Source: Stichopus chloronotus (lineage: Eukaryota > Echinodermata > Holothuroidea > Aspidochirotida > Stichopodidae). From it: a stretch of DNA of 64,000 bases. Positions 12,556 through 22,220 of the stretch are shown here, in pieces. The DNA lies in assembly GCA_021234535.1 (NCBI GenBank), contig CM037843.1, positions 23,095,911 to 23,159,910 of the forward strand, written 5' to 3'. The notes under the pieces were generated by a model. The model ran no database searches, had not been told where the DNA came from, and saw only the letters and a program-made list of their open reading frames with translations. The stretch's first letter is position 1. The number at the start of each line of letters is the position of its first letter. Position numbers and translations under genes: made by a program.

Positions 12556-13680
12556 CTATGGGTTGTTCAAGGGCAAATACAAGAAAAGCAAAACCGATTG
12601 GCAATCATCTTTTGACCAATTTTGTTGTCATGTGCGGTAGCGGAGGGAATGGAAAGGAGTGTAATGTAAGGGGTATTACGTATTTAGATGGGAGAGAAGG
12701 GGATATTGTACCAAATTCTACTGGGAATAAGGAGTGTTAAGTATGTGTGCACAGGAGAGTATAGCTGTACTGCATTCCTGTAGAGCCTACACGTACTGGG
12801 ATGTACTCTGCATGTATTGTTGCCTATGCAACACAGAAAATTGACTTACCATAGCAATGTGGGATTTGTGAAGAGAGATGAACTGTAAACACTGCAATGT
12901 CTCCAGTACTGTCTCTGGAAAATGTAGTTTGCCACTCCATGCACCCTGTCATTATTCAGTGGAATATGTTGTTATGTCTATTGGAGACTACAAGTGCTTT
13001 AGTCAACATTGTATTCTGAGCTGGGTTTCATCAGTTAACTAAATCTCACCATTACACAATCCCTCTCTGGGTACAGTATCATCCAACTGAATACCACAGG
13101 ATGCCTATGGTACTTCTGATCAGGTGAGAATAATGAACATTTAATAGTGTTCTCTGCTGCCCTTCTTTGCTTAAAGCTTCAGACTGATGTCAGGTTTCAG
13201 TATTAATAGAGCCATGGCTTGTGTGTTTTTGACTTTCTCACTTCAGAGTGGGTGACCACTGTTTCCTTTTCTCTTTACGATCATAGTGTCACATTTCATT
13301 GAGGCTCATTTAAAGTGATTGCATGTGTACAAAATAGTAAAATCACGAAATGTCCAGCTTCCAAAAGTCTTTTACTTGCACCATTCAGAGAAGTTGGAAA
13401 ATAAATAGGTTTCAGGTGATGAATTCTGCCACATGATTTCAAATTTTTGTAATAGGACAGCTAAAACTATAAAATGCAATAATGTTTTAATCGACAGTTG
13501 TCATCCAACCCAACTTATGTAGATTCAGTGCTTTGCTTCAATAAATGCTACAATTCTGGACACTGATCCTGGAGTTATGATTTGAGTAGTGTTTGATACA
13601 CCTGTGAGGCCTGAGCTGTTGCATTGTGTAGGGGTGGTGTACTTTCACAGTAAGAGCCATTAATTTTGAAACATGAAATT

Positions 13681-13846
13681 CACAGTGCGTTGGCAATAAT
13701 GGAAGGGCAGTGACCAGATACACACACGCACACACGCACACACACACAAAATTGTCAGATGCTAGACCATGGTCAATACGGTAATGCATGGGTTATATGA
13801 GGTGAGTACGTCGCTAGCGAATTCCCAAACCAGGGAGTTTTGGGGA
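13681..13846 (+). mobile_element. S2 element copy a, inserted in MITE M2
   Basis: The uninterrupted M2 copies at 36 and 43 kb lack this segment, so its boundaries are read as an insertion. It includes an (AC)n tract at 13721-13748, then the S2 words tcagatgctagaccatggtc and taatgcatgggttatatgag, and ends cccaaaccagggagttttgg followed by gg. The last part can fold as CCCAAAAC/GTTTTGGG-like hairpin. Confidence 0.6.
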
Positions 13847-13907
13847 TTCTGTCTGTTGCTGTTTTTATGCCATTTTACTCGCTTTTAAAAGTGGTTGCTG
13901 TCATTTT

Positions 13908-15318
13908 TGGTTTCGATGATAATCGTAACCTTTGTAATCATGCATGTGTGTGTGTGTATGTAAGGGTGTGTGTATGTGTGTGTGTGTGTATGTATGTCCG
14001 TGACGCCCTACCTTGTAAACACGATATCTCAAGAAGGGAAGCTTGAACAGATCTCATATTTAGTATGTAGGTGTACCATATTGAGAAGAAGAACCCTATC
14101 GTTTTTGGTGGAGGTCAAAGGTCATTTGGGGTCAACATGGGTCAAAATGTGAAAACCTTGTAAACATGATATCTCAAGAAGGGAAGCTTGGACAGATCTC
14201 ATATTTTGTATGTAGATGTACCATATTGAGAAGGAGAAACCTATTGTTTTTGGTGGGGGTCAAAGGTCATTTAGGGTTAACAGGGGTCAAATTGTGAAAA
14301 CCTTGAAAACACGATATCTCAAGAAAGGAAGCTTGTAGAGATCTCATGTTTTGTATGTAGTTGTACAATGTGAAGTATAGGAACCATATCTCAAGAAGGG
14401 AAGCTTGAACAGATCTCATATTTAATATGTAGGTGTACCATATTGAGAAGAAGAACCCTATCGTTTTTGGTGGAGGTCAAAGGTCATTTGGGGTCAATAG
14501 GGGTCAAAATGTGAAAACCTTGTAAACATGATTTCTCAAGAAGGAAAGCTTGGACAGATCTCATATTTTGTATGTAGATGTACCATATTGAGAGAAAGAA
14601 CCCTATTGTTTGTTGTGAAGGTCAAAGGGTCATTTGGGGTCAACAGGGATCAAATGGTGAAAATCTTGTAAACACGATATCTCAAGAAGGGGAGCTTGGA
14701 CAAATCTCATATTTGGTATGTAGGTGTACCACATTAGGAAGAAAAACCCTGTTGTTTTGGTGGAGGTCAAAGGTCATTTGGGGTCAACAGGGGTCAAAAT
14801 GTGAAAACCTTGTACACATGATATCTCAAGAAAGGAAGCTTGGACAGTCTCATATTTAGTGTGTAGATGTACCATATTGATAAGAAGAATCCTGTTGTTT
14901 TTGGTGAAGGTCAAAGGTCATTTAGGGTCAACAGAGGTCAAATTGTGAAAACCTTGAAAACACAATATTCCAAGAAAGGAAGCTTGTAGTGATCTCATAT
15001 TTAGTATGTAGGTGTACCATATTGAGAAGAAGAATCTTATTGTTTATGGTAGGGGTCAAAGGTCATTTGGGGTCATCAGGAGTCAAGTTGTGAAAACCTT
15101 GAAAACACGATATTCCAAGAAAGGAAGCTTGTAGAGATCTCATGTTTTGTATGTAGTTGTACCATGTTGAGTAGAGGAACCCTATTGTTTTTTGTGAAGG
15201 TCAAAGGTCATTTGGGGTCAACAGGGGTCAAATTGTGAAAATGTGACAAATGTGACACATACTAATGCTATTATATCAGATTCAGAAAAAATTTCTCTTA
15301 AATAGATCATCGAAACCA
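13908..15318. mobile_element. Element carrying the 145-bp minisatellite, with 13-bp inverted ends
   Basis: TGGTTTCGATGAT at 13908-13920 has its exact reverse complement at 15306-15318. Inside are a hairpin (GGTTTCGAT/ATCGTAACC), a (TG)n tract (about 13945-13992) and the tandem array 14011-15240. M2 sequence resumes to the right, which supports an insertion ending near 15318. Related heads (ttttggtttcgat... then (TG)n) occur near 57798 and, more diverged, near 60215. No protein is encoded. Confidence 0.55.
14011..15240. repeat. 145-bp minisatellite, about 8.5 units
   Basis: Units begin with (c)cttgtaaacacgatatctc at 14011, 14156, 14301, 14383 (after a shortened third unit), 14518, 14664, 14808, 14952 and 15097. 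Each full unit contains agaagggaagcttg, atatttagtatgtagg, accatattgagaagaagaac and then ggtcaaaggtcatttggggt. Units are roughly 85-95 percent alike by eye. Open frames across it are by-products of the repeat. Confidence 0.9.
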
Positions 15319-15479
15319 CAATGCATTTCTGCATTCTGGTTTGTTCAGCAAAATGACATGGTCTGTCCATTAACAACCTTTCATGTATGAAGAAAGACTT
15401 GAAAGATCAAACATAGTCGTCTTTATTCTTCGGTTTTAATATTGATGCCTTGCTGTAGGCAGGGGAATCTATGCAGTCC

Positions 15480-15640
15480 TGATGTCGTGTGTGGGTATGT
15501 GTGTGTGTATGTGTGTGTGACACGTTTGCTCGTAAACACTCTATCTCAAGAAGGGTAACTCTGAGTAATTTCATTTTTGGCATGTAGGTTGTCCATATTG
15601 AGTAGATGATCCCTATTGTTTTTGTTGTCCAAATCTTGCA
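15480..15640. repeat. Single diverged minisatellite-type unit with (TG)n head
   Basis: It has a (TG)n tract, then gtaaacactctatctcaaga and ccatattgagtagatgatcc, matching the first half of the 145-bp unit. The second half resembles sequence at about 16535-16650 (gatccctattg... then ggtcattttaggtcacc), so the BEL/Pao remnant appears to have split it. Confidence 0.55.
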
Positions 15641-15649
15641 TATTAATGA

Positions 15650-15914
15650 TGTTATGTGGTCAAACATAACATTTTTGCTACGATTCAAGGCTACTGTACT
15701 GCATTTGTAACTTAGTGAGTAACTTCTAGTGTGAGGGGCCTCTGATAGGTTGTCCAGAGAGATAGTCTTGGTATGGGGGGTCATGGGGTCAGATAGACAA
15801 GGTGGCATTACCTCATGCATTGGAATGTTAATGGATTTATAAAAAAAATGAAGGAAATAAAAAAAACCATCTGTTCTGTCATTTATTTGGTTAATATCAA
15901 TATCCAGAGGAACA
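15650..15914 (+). mobile_element. Probable 5' LTR of a BEL/Pao retrotransposon
   Basis: It starts TGTTATG and ends GGAACA, giving TGTT...AACA termini over 265 bp. It lies directly before an initiator-Met primer-binding site and a BEL/Pao-like gag start. No second LTR copy was noticed downstream, so the limits rest on termini and position only. The body is AT-rich and non-coding. Confidence 0.5.
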
Positions 15915-15916
15915 GC

Positions 15917-15932
15917 TGGTAGCAGAACGAGG
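15917..15932 (+). promoter_or_regulatory. Primer-binding site, initiator tRNA-Met type
   Basis: TGGTAGCAGA is the exact complement of the CCA-ended 3' terminus of eukaryotic initiator tRNA-Met over its first ten bases. The following bases (acgagg) match only in part. It lies two bases after the proposed LTR end. Confidence 0.55.
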
Positions 15933-15966
15933 TTTCTTAACAATCAAATTTCAATCATATTTCACG

Positions 15967-16488
15967 ATGTCGGAAAGGATGGAGGAAGCAAAAATATTGA
16001 GGAGGAATCATAACTTAGGGTCAACTTACGAGGACTTTGAGTGTGTTAAAAGTTACTTGTAACAAGGAAGAAATTATCACAGAGTCGATAAAGGAAAATT
16101 TGCAAAAGGCAGAGCGCCAATTTGAGGCAATCGAAGAGGTTCATGCTGATCTGGCTGGGCTGTTGTCTGATGAAGCATTTGAGCAAGCAGAAAGCTGGAT
16201 GTTGGAATGCCAAAAGCATTATACTGAGGAGAGGGAGGAAGCATTGAAAAAGTTAAAGAAGGAAAAATGAGTTTCAAATTATCGTTGAAATTACCTAAGG
16301 CAGAAATTCCACCATACGATGGTGACCCAAGAACATTCTGGTCGTTTATGAAGAATTTTGAGGTAAATATGGCAGACAAGCTGAGTTCAGAGGAGGTATG
16401 GTTGAGTTATTTCAATTTGATTCAATTAACAACAGGCAAGGCTAGAAGCAGCATTGATTGCTGTGTGTTACTTGGAGCTCAGGGATAA
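15967..16488 (+). pseudogene. BEL/Pao gag remnant, frameshifted and truncated
   Basis: This is the N-terminal part of a BEL/Pao-type gag, in at least two frames. An ATG at 15967 opens a basic, charged start that stops at about 16062. The coding signal continues in another frame (16037-16270) as a charged coiled-coil-like segment, then shifts again at 16267. The last part contains LPKAEIPPYDGDPRTFWSF and LSSEEVWLSYFNLIQLTTGK, recognisable as the DUF1759-type gag core (LPK-P-F-GDP--W-SF; L...K..YL...L-G-A). It ends near 16488, where sequence becomes minisatellite-like. Protease, reverse transcriptase, integrase and 3' LTR are absent, so this is an inactive fragment. Confidence 0.7.
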
Positions 16489-16529
16489 TGTTGACTGATG
16501 TCATGTTGTCACGTCATGTTGTATGGCCT

Positions 16530-16660
16530 GGGTAGGTGATCCCTATTGCTAAGTTTTGGTGGACGTTAAATGTCTCGGTCATTTTAGGTCACCAAAATAA
16601 AGGTCATTTTGGGTTAAAGGCTTGTGGTGTATCAAGAAAAATAACTGCAGTTGATCTTAT
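16530..16660. repeat. Minisatellite-type fragment after the gag remnant
   Basis: It contains gatccctattgctaagtttt, then ggtggacgttaaatgtctcg and ggtcattttgggttaaagg, resembling the second half of the 145-bp unit. It probably completes the split unit at 15480. Confidence 0.45.
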
Positions 16661-18006
16661 ACATGTCATGTGGATAATTCATGTTTGTTATAATATAACC
16701 ATGTAGCAAGGAATCACAAAGCCTTTTGGCTTTCTGGTTCCATATGGACGTGCACATAATCGCTTTAATGACTAAAGAGGAAGTATTTAATATCCAGGTT
16801 AATGAGGACAGCTACAGTCAAGTGGGAGTACCTATGCCTACATGTATTCTTCTTCTTACAAAACATCTCAGCTGATCAGTGTTTTCCTAGATACTCTTTG
16901 GTTGATGTACTTCTATGTCTTCTGTACATTATGTTGTAACTTTTGGCAGTTACGGTGCAGTAATTGTGAAGTCACAACTGACTCAAGAGTTGGTGTTGAC
17001 AACAAGTACTTTCTGTACCATTAAATAATTGAACTTCCTCATTTCCTCATTTGTTACTTAACAGTCTACTGCTCCCTGTCATAAGGTGTGCACCTAACAA
17101 GCCTTCTTTTGATCATAATGGATGGAACTTCCTTCCAGCAGCACTGACATATGTCAAGTTTGGTAGTACTGGATGTAGAACGTTTTGTCTGAAAGGTACT
17201 GTGTACACGGTAAATTGCGTATTCATGCCAGAATTAATCCACATTGATACTTAAAGGTTTCATCCTCAGACAGGTTTACATTGTCAGATTAAAGTAAACA
17301 AAACTGATCATAGGATGGCCTTGATCTACCGAAGATTGACCCACATGGTCACTCACAGAAAATGGTGCATTTGCCTGTAACCTCTGCTCTGCAGAAATGC
17401 ATGCCAATGACCACTGAGTGAGGAGCCTATACATTAAAAAAGTTTCGTTATAGGTCCTCTCTGCCACTGCCGATTTGGGGAGTCATCATTTTCAAGTGCA
17501 ATCATGCGTGAAATGATTCAACTCAGACTTTGACTGTTGACTTTGGTCAAGAATGTACAGATGCTGACTTACACTCCTTACATTTACTTCACTCATCATT
17601 TACTGTCTCCATTCAACCTTGTTATGTTCAAAGCTCAAATATACACATGCACACACCCTCACAAGAAATGCATACAGACATTTACACCAACACATGATTG
17701 CCAAGGCTTATGATTTCATTGAAAGCAATTGCTTACCTAGTTACAGTATTTAACTAAAATCCTCCTCCTAGGTAGAGACATTCGCCTCTGACCATTTTGC
17801 AGTAATGACTATCCCTACCATCTCTCCCAATTCCTACTGTGGAATAGCAATATTAATTATTATATAGCAGAGAAATGGGAGTTGGTGGAATTGAGATCAT
17901 CAAAGGTTCCTTAGATTGATAGTCATAGAAAATTGATTCAAACATGCCCAAAAAGGAACTAATACCCAAAATCTCATAACGATTAGTACGAAAGCAGTCA
18001 TACAAT

Positions 18007-18022
18007 GGGGGGGGGGGGGGGG
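18007..18022. repeat. Poly-G run, 16 bases
   Basis: Sixteen uninterrupted G bases are followed by a purine-rich stretch (aaagagagattgagaaa). Confidence 0.9.
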
Positions 18023-19893
18023 AAAGAGAGATTGAGAAATACATGCTATTCCACATTAGAGAATGAGGTCATGTTAAAGCAGTTTAAAAAAATGGAGAAA
18101 TTGTTTGCAATGGAGATTAGAAGTACTGTAGTCTTCAAACCATGTGATATGCTTTGTCAGGATATGGAGCTCCATGGTAGAAGATAATACTGTAGGCAGC
18201 TGTGAGGTATGTTTTTGAACCATTTAGTGAGTAACACAACATGCTGCACTGGCTGCACTGAACATGTTGCAAACATTTTGTCTCCTGTTCTGAAAGTTGG
18301 AATATGAAATGAACTGGCAATTGCCTTGTCGTCTACCTTTGTTCTTTATCAGTGTTTCAGGGAACAGAAATTAGGGGAGAGGGCATTCATCTTCCAGAAA
18401 CTTGAATATGACAATTATCTCAATGTTTAATCATAGAAGTCAGTCACTGTTACTTGAAATCAAACAGACCAATAGAAGTGGATATGAAGATTCATGTATG
18501 CAAAAATGGGGTTGAAGCAATGTTTTTTGTAGTGGCTATGACATATTATGCAGAATTTGACTTTCAACCCACAAAATATTCAACTCATATTCCAGCAATT
18601 TGCATCTGAACACTTCATGTCACATCATTTTATTATAGCAATGCAATTAAAACAGAGCAAGTGTGTGGAGGCACGATAGTCTATCTGGCCTAGGCTGCAA
18701 ATAAGTGGAAAAATTTCTCAGAATAAGTGAGGTAATTTTTTAAATTTGAAGGTGAGTAAGAACCTTAAAATAATATTAAAGACAAAGAATGCAAAAACAC
18801 TCTGGGGGTGTTTGTGAAGAAGAGTTCTGCTCAGTGGGTGTGAGCAAATTTCGGCCTGCACTGGATCTCTCAGGAGTGAAAGCCAAAGGAAGACGATCCA
18901 GAACATAAGAGGGCATGCTGTTGGAAACACACCAGTAGGTGGGGGGGAGGAAATTTCACATCATTTTGTTATGTTAGTGCAGTTTTCAATTCAACGCTGG
19001 CATGAACTATCAAACCAGGATATTCACTACTTTTTCCAGACTAATGAAATCTGAGTATTTAAGACATACTGTACAATCTTGCAGGTTTTGTTGGTATTAT
19101 ACACTGTTCTACCGTACACTAGTGTTACAAATGCAAGTGTAAGAGGAGGGCAATCAGTATTAAGTTGTGTATAACTTTTAGAAGCTGTCAGATGTTTCTG
19201 AGTATTCATAATATGGGCATAGTTTATTATGAATTTGTGACAGAAAAGTCACTTCCAAGAATATAATATACAAAATTCTATAATCTCTGAACTTTTAGTT
19301 CTGATAAAAATTGGCTCAGTGAGCTCATAATGTCTATAGGTATGGCATTTCTCAGTCGCTTTGGTTTGTAAGATCTCAGTGGCAGATGCAAATCGCTGCT
19401 TTGATACAAACAACACATCATACAGTAGTTTGTGCCAAAATCAATGAATAAACACAATGCGATCTGGATCTGATTGCCTTATCCTATTTAGCATACACAC
19501 ATTGATTTAAGAGTTTCATATTCAGGTATATATGCATGCCTGTGAACTTCAGAGTGAGTATGCGCAGTGTCTTTCTGTTTTGACAGTATGTTGTTACTTA
19601 GTTGCAGAAATTAAACTCTGGTTCCTGCAGGCCCAGTCATGTTTGTAAACACAAGAAAGCAAAGGCTGGTGGTGTCTGGCCCTAGAAATTTGACAGCAAA
19701 AAAAATAAAACTCCCTAAAATAAAGAAGCTTAAGAAAAACCCTGACTTTGACTGCATTTTTATACCTACAGTATTGTATTATATCTTATATTCCATCACT
19801 CTGATGGAATAGAAAGATTTCAATCATCAGGGCCAATAAGGACAATGTTCCAAATTGCCATTTGTAAATGAGTGAAAGTACTGGTGTCAAAAT

Positions 19894-20235
19894 TTAAGGG
19901 AAATATGGTGTTTAGAATACAGGAACATGACATACAAATGAAATAGCTTCAGTCATTGTTAAACCATTCAATCTCATCAACCAAAGCTTCATCTCCTTAA
20001 AACATCATGCATGTGATAAGTTACGGAAGATGCATCATGTGAATTTTGAAAAGTTTGGGCGAGCAAATTAGTGTTGAGCAACAAATAACTGAATTTCTGT
20101 ATGTGAGAAACTTAGTTCTTGAAAAAGAATGGTGCTATCTTTCTTTATTTTGAATAAACTATCATACTACGTCCACAAAGATTGGTTTTGAAAATGTGGT
20201 TGTTTTCTGTAAAACAAATGCCCTATTTCCCTTTA
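19894..20235 (+). mobile_element. MITE M1 copy a
   Basis: This copy of about 342 bp starts ttaagggaaatatggtgttt and ends gccctatttccctttag, the inverted repeat of the family terminus TTAAAGGGAAATAGGGCGTT. The internal words ccaaagcttcatctcctta and gttacggaagatgcatcat are shared with copies b and c. Terminal mismatches make it look older than copy b. It is non-coding. Confidence 0.8.
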
Positions 20236-21063
20236 GATTATTGTCACTAAACTCCGTCCACAATCTACATCTCCACGGTTCAAACTGTAACAGTATCACA
20301 AAGTGCACACCATGGACAGTAGTACACCCAAAGTATAGACCTATATATCAATTGATGCAGAAATAAAGATTTTGCTGCATGTTCCAAAATCATTTTGGTG
20401 TACAACATACCAGCGACACAGCATTCAAACAACAGCATTTAGAGCCGTTGACAAATCACACAATATTTCACATTTCGTGCTGCTACATCTACAATAGCAG
20501 CCTTCAGTGTGGGTTGAAAACAATGTAAAGAAATATGGCAAAGAAGATTGATGGGGAATCTCAAGATTCGAGCGAAGAATAAAGGGCAACATACAGCACG
20601 AAGGAATAACATTGAACTCAAACAGACCGGTAAATAATTGCAACGAGTTTGGGCATGGTTTAATGCATAGCACACACAGTTGTGGCAGGTATACACTTAG
20701 TTTTAATAGTTGTTTCAAGCTTTCTTCCAGCATTCAGAACAGTCACACTTAAATTTAGGGTCTGGAACACCAACTCATGATCTCTGATGAACAGTAACAG
20801 CCTACAGGGTGCAAGGATACTACAGTACATGATAAACGTTGTAGGTAATTGTTTTGAGCTGAGACAGTGTTTTGAGAAACTGGACAAGTAGCTCATACCG
20901 CTTGTTGTAGTCCGAATCTCCAAACAGGTAATAAACTTATGAATGTATCCCACAAAGAAAACTGGTTGATACATGCTGTCTTGACTGCTAAAATACTGAC
21001 CATGCAATAAGTTTCTTCATTAGCAAGAAGCAGTAAAAATTCACATTTTCCTTAACAGTGGAA

Positions 21064-21180
21064 TTTCACATCATAGACATCACACCATAGACTTACCCAT
21101 AGCTCGCTCTAATGCATTACTTGACCTCGCACAAAGCTAGTGCACCAGAATAAAGTCGTATACATGGGAGCGGAGCATGG
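21064..21180 (-). repeat. S1 element copy, partial
   Basis: It contains the words tcacatcatagacat, acttacccatagctcgctct, aatgcattacttgacctcgc and acaaag, matching the left arm of S1. The tail module is not present. Confidence 0.4.
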
Positions 21181-21296
21181 CAGGTTCAGAGTTACACAAA
21201 AGATGGAAAAAGCATGGACTTGCAGGAACTATTTATGAAGGTACAGTATGTATGTTATAGCGATGAGGTGCATGCAGTGAGACAACAAATTACAGA

Positions 21297-21611
21297 ATGA
21301 ATAAACTTAGGAGATGGTCAGCTGACCAAGAAACACGTACAATTTTACAAATCCACACCAAAACTACTTCAAGGACACAACAGACAGAAAACGTTGTCAA
21401 CTTCAAAATGGAAAGAATACCCTACTGCAAGTCTGCGATGTCACAAAAGAATACTTTACAAATTAATTGGCCGTTATTTACTCTTACACATTACTCAGTC
21501 ATAGAATCTGAATGTCTAGCATTGGTTTGGACACTGAAAAGTTTTCAGGTACATCTCTATGGGAAAGAGCTGCCGGAAAAAGATCATTTTCCGTCGGCTG
21601 CTTTACCTTAG
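21297..21611 (+). pseudogene. Ty3/gypsy RNase H fragment
   Basis: This open frame contains THYSVIESECLALVWTLKSF followed by QVHLYGKE. That is the conserved start of the RNase H domain in Ty3/gypsy polyproteins (YS..E.E.LA.VW....F..YLYG, then a DH-P motif; here KDHFP). Upstream and downstream the frame loses similarity, so only a short piece of pol survives. It has no neighbouring LTR, reverse transcriptase or integrase and is certainly inactive. It belongs to host-genome retrotransposon debris in the PACS intron. Confidence 0.7.
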
Positions 21612-22121
21612 TCAAAGTTGACTAACCCAAAAATGTGGGCCCTGAGTCTAGAACCATGTAGAATCGTTGTTAAAACTGTCAGAGGATTAGACAATCATGG
21701 TGCAGTGGCTAGGTGTCTTTTGTGATACAGTATTTTGTGAAGGTGAAAATCTGCGTGTATTGGGACACTGGGGTTACGTCTCCTTAACAGGGGACTATGC
21801 CACAGATTGCGCCTCCATGTTTTTGCCATGGCCATTCAGCTGGGTTAGTCAACTGTGTGTTGATGGGAGTGAGCAAAGCTGCTTCTGTATGCTGGAATTT
21901 GTAGAGCATTCTTGGCTGTCTTAGGACTACTGGTAGTTGGCAAACCATGTTAGAGGAAGAGACAAGTTTATTATAAGCCTCAGTGTCAGTTTAATTGCTA
22001 GTTGTCTTCCAAGATGTTGAAGTGATGAATCTGCAGGCGTGAAGCATGTATTTTCTTCAAAAGTATCGATATTACTTACCAATGTGAAATTTTCAATCAG
22101 GGTTTTACTTTGCATTTTCAG

Positions 22122-22220
22122 AATGAGGAGTGCTCTTTTCTAGAACCCTTTAAAGGACTAAAAGAGGAGAACTTGCACAAGCATGAAAAAGAGTTGGCAT
22201 TTCACAGACAAAAAATAGAA
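22122..22220 (+). CDS. Candidate 99-nt phase-0 cassette exon
   Basis: This is an open segment of exactly 33 codons between ttgcattttcag (AG at 22120-22121) and the donor-like gtaaat at 22221. The peptide begins NEECSFLEPFKGLKEENL and ends FHRQKIE; it is highly charged and helix-like. Phase 0 at both ends means it could be inserted between PACS exons A and B without changing frame. Vertebrate PACS has no insertion at this point, so this may be a lineage-specific alternative exon, an exon of another gene, or chance. The donor is weak (gtaaat). The frame stays open past the donor to 22295. No family similarity is recognised. Confidence 0.25.

Larger units (their letters stand above)
13310..15440 (-). 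mobile_element. MITE M2 copy a, split by two insertions
   Basis: It starts with the terminal word TTAAAGTGATTGCATGTGTA and matches the M2 copies at 36.3 and 43.4 kb piecewise: 13310-13680, then 13847-13907, then about 15340-15440. The pieces missing from alignment are an S2 element (13681-13846) and the minisatellite element (13908-15318). The right terminus is not visible because sequence after about 15440 diverges into a (TG)n-headed unit. Orientation matches copy c and is opposite to copy b. No transposase is encoded. Confidence 0.65.

Noticed and set aside
14578..14859. Open frames across the 145-bp array
   Set aside because: The same peptide repeats with the DNA unit, with stops and shifts between units. 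This is a by-product of the minisatellite.
14011..15240. CRISPR-like reading of the tandem array
   Set aside because: Units are contiguous 145-bp copies with no unique spacers, and the window is eukaryotic.
15407..15943. 178-codon open frame on the - strand
   Set aside because: It runs antisense across a (TG)n tract, a minisatellite-type unit and the proposed LTR. Its His-Thr run is the microsatellite, and no family similarity is seen.
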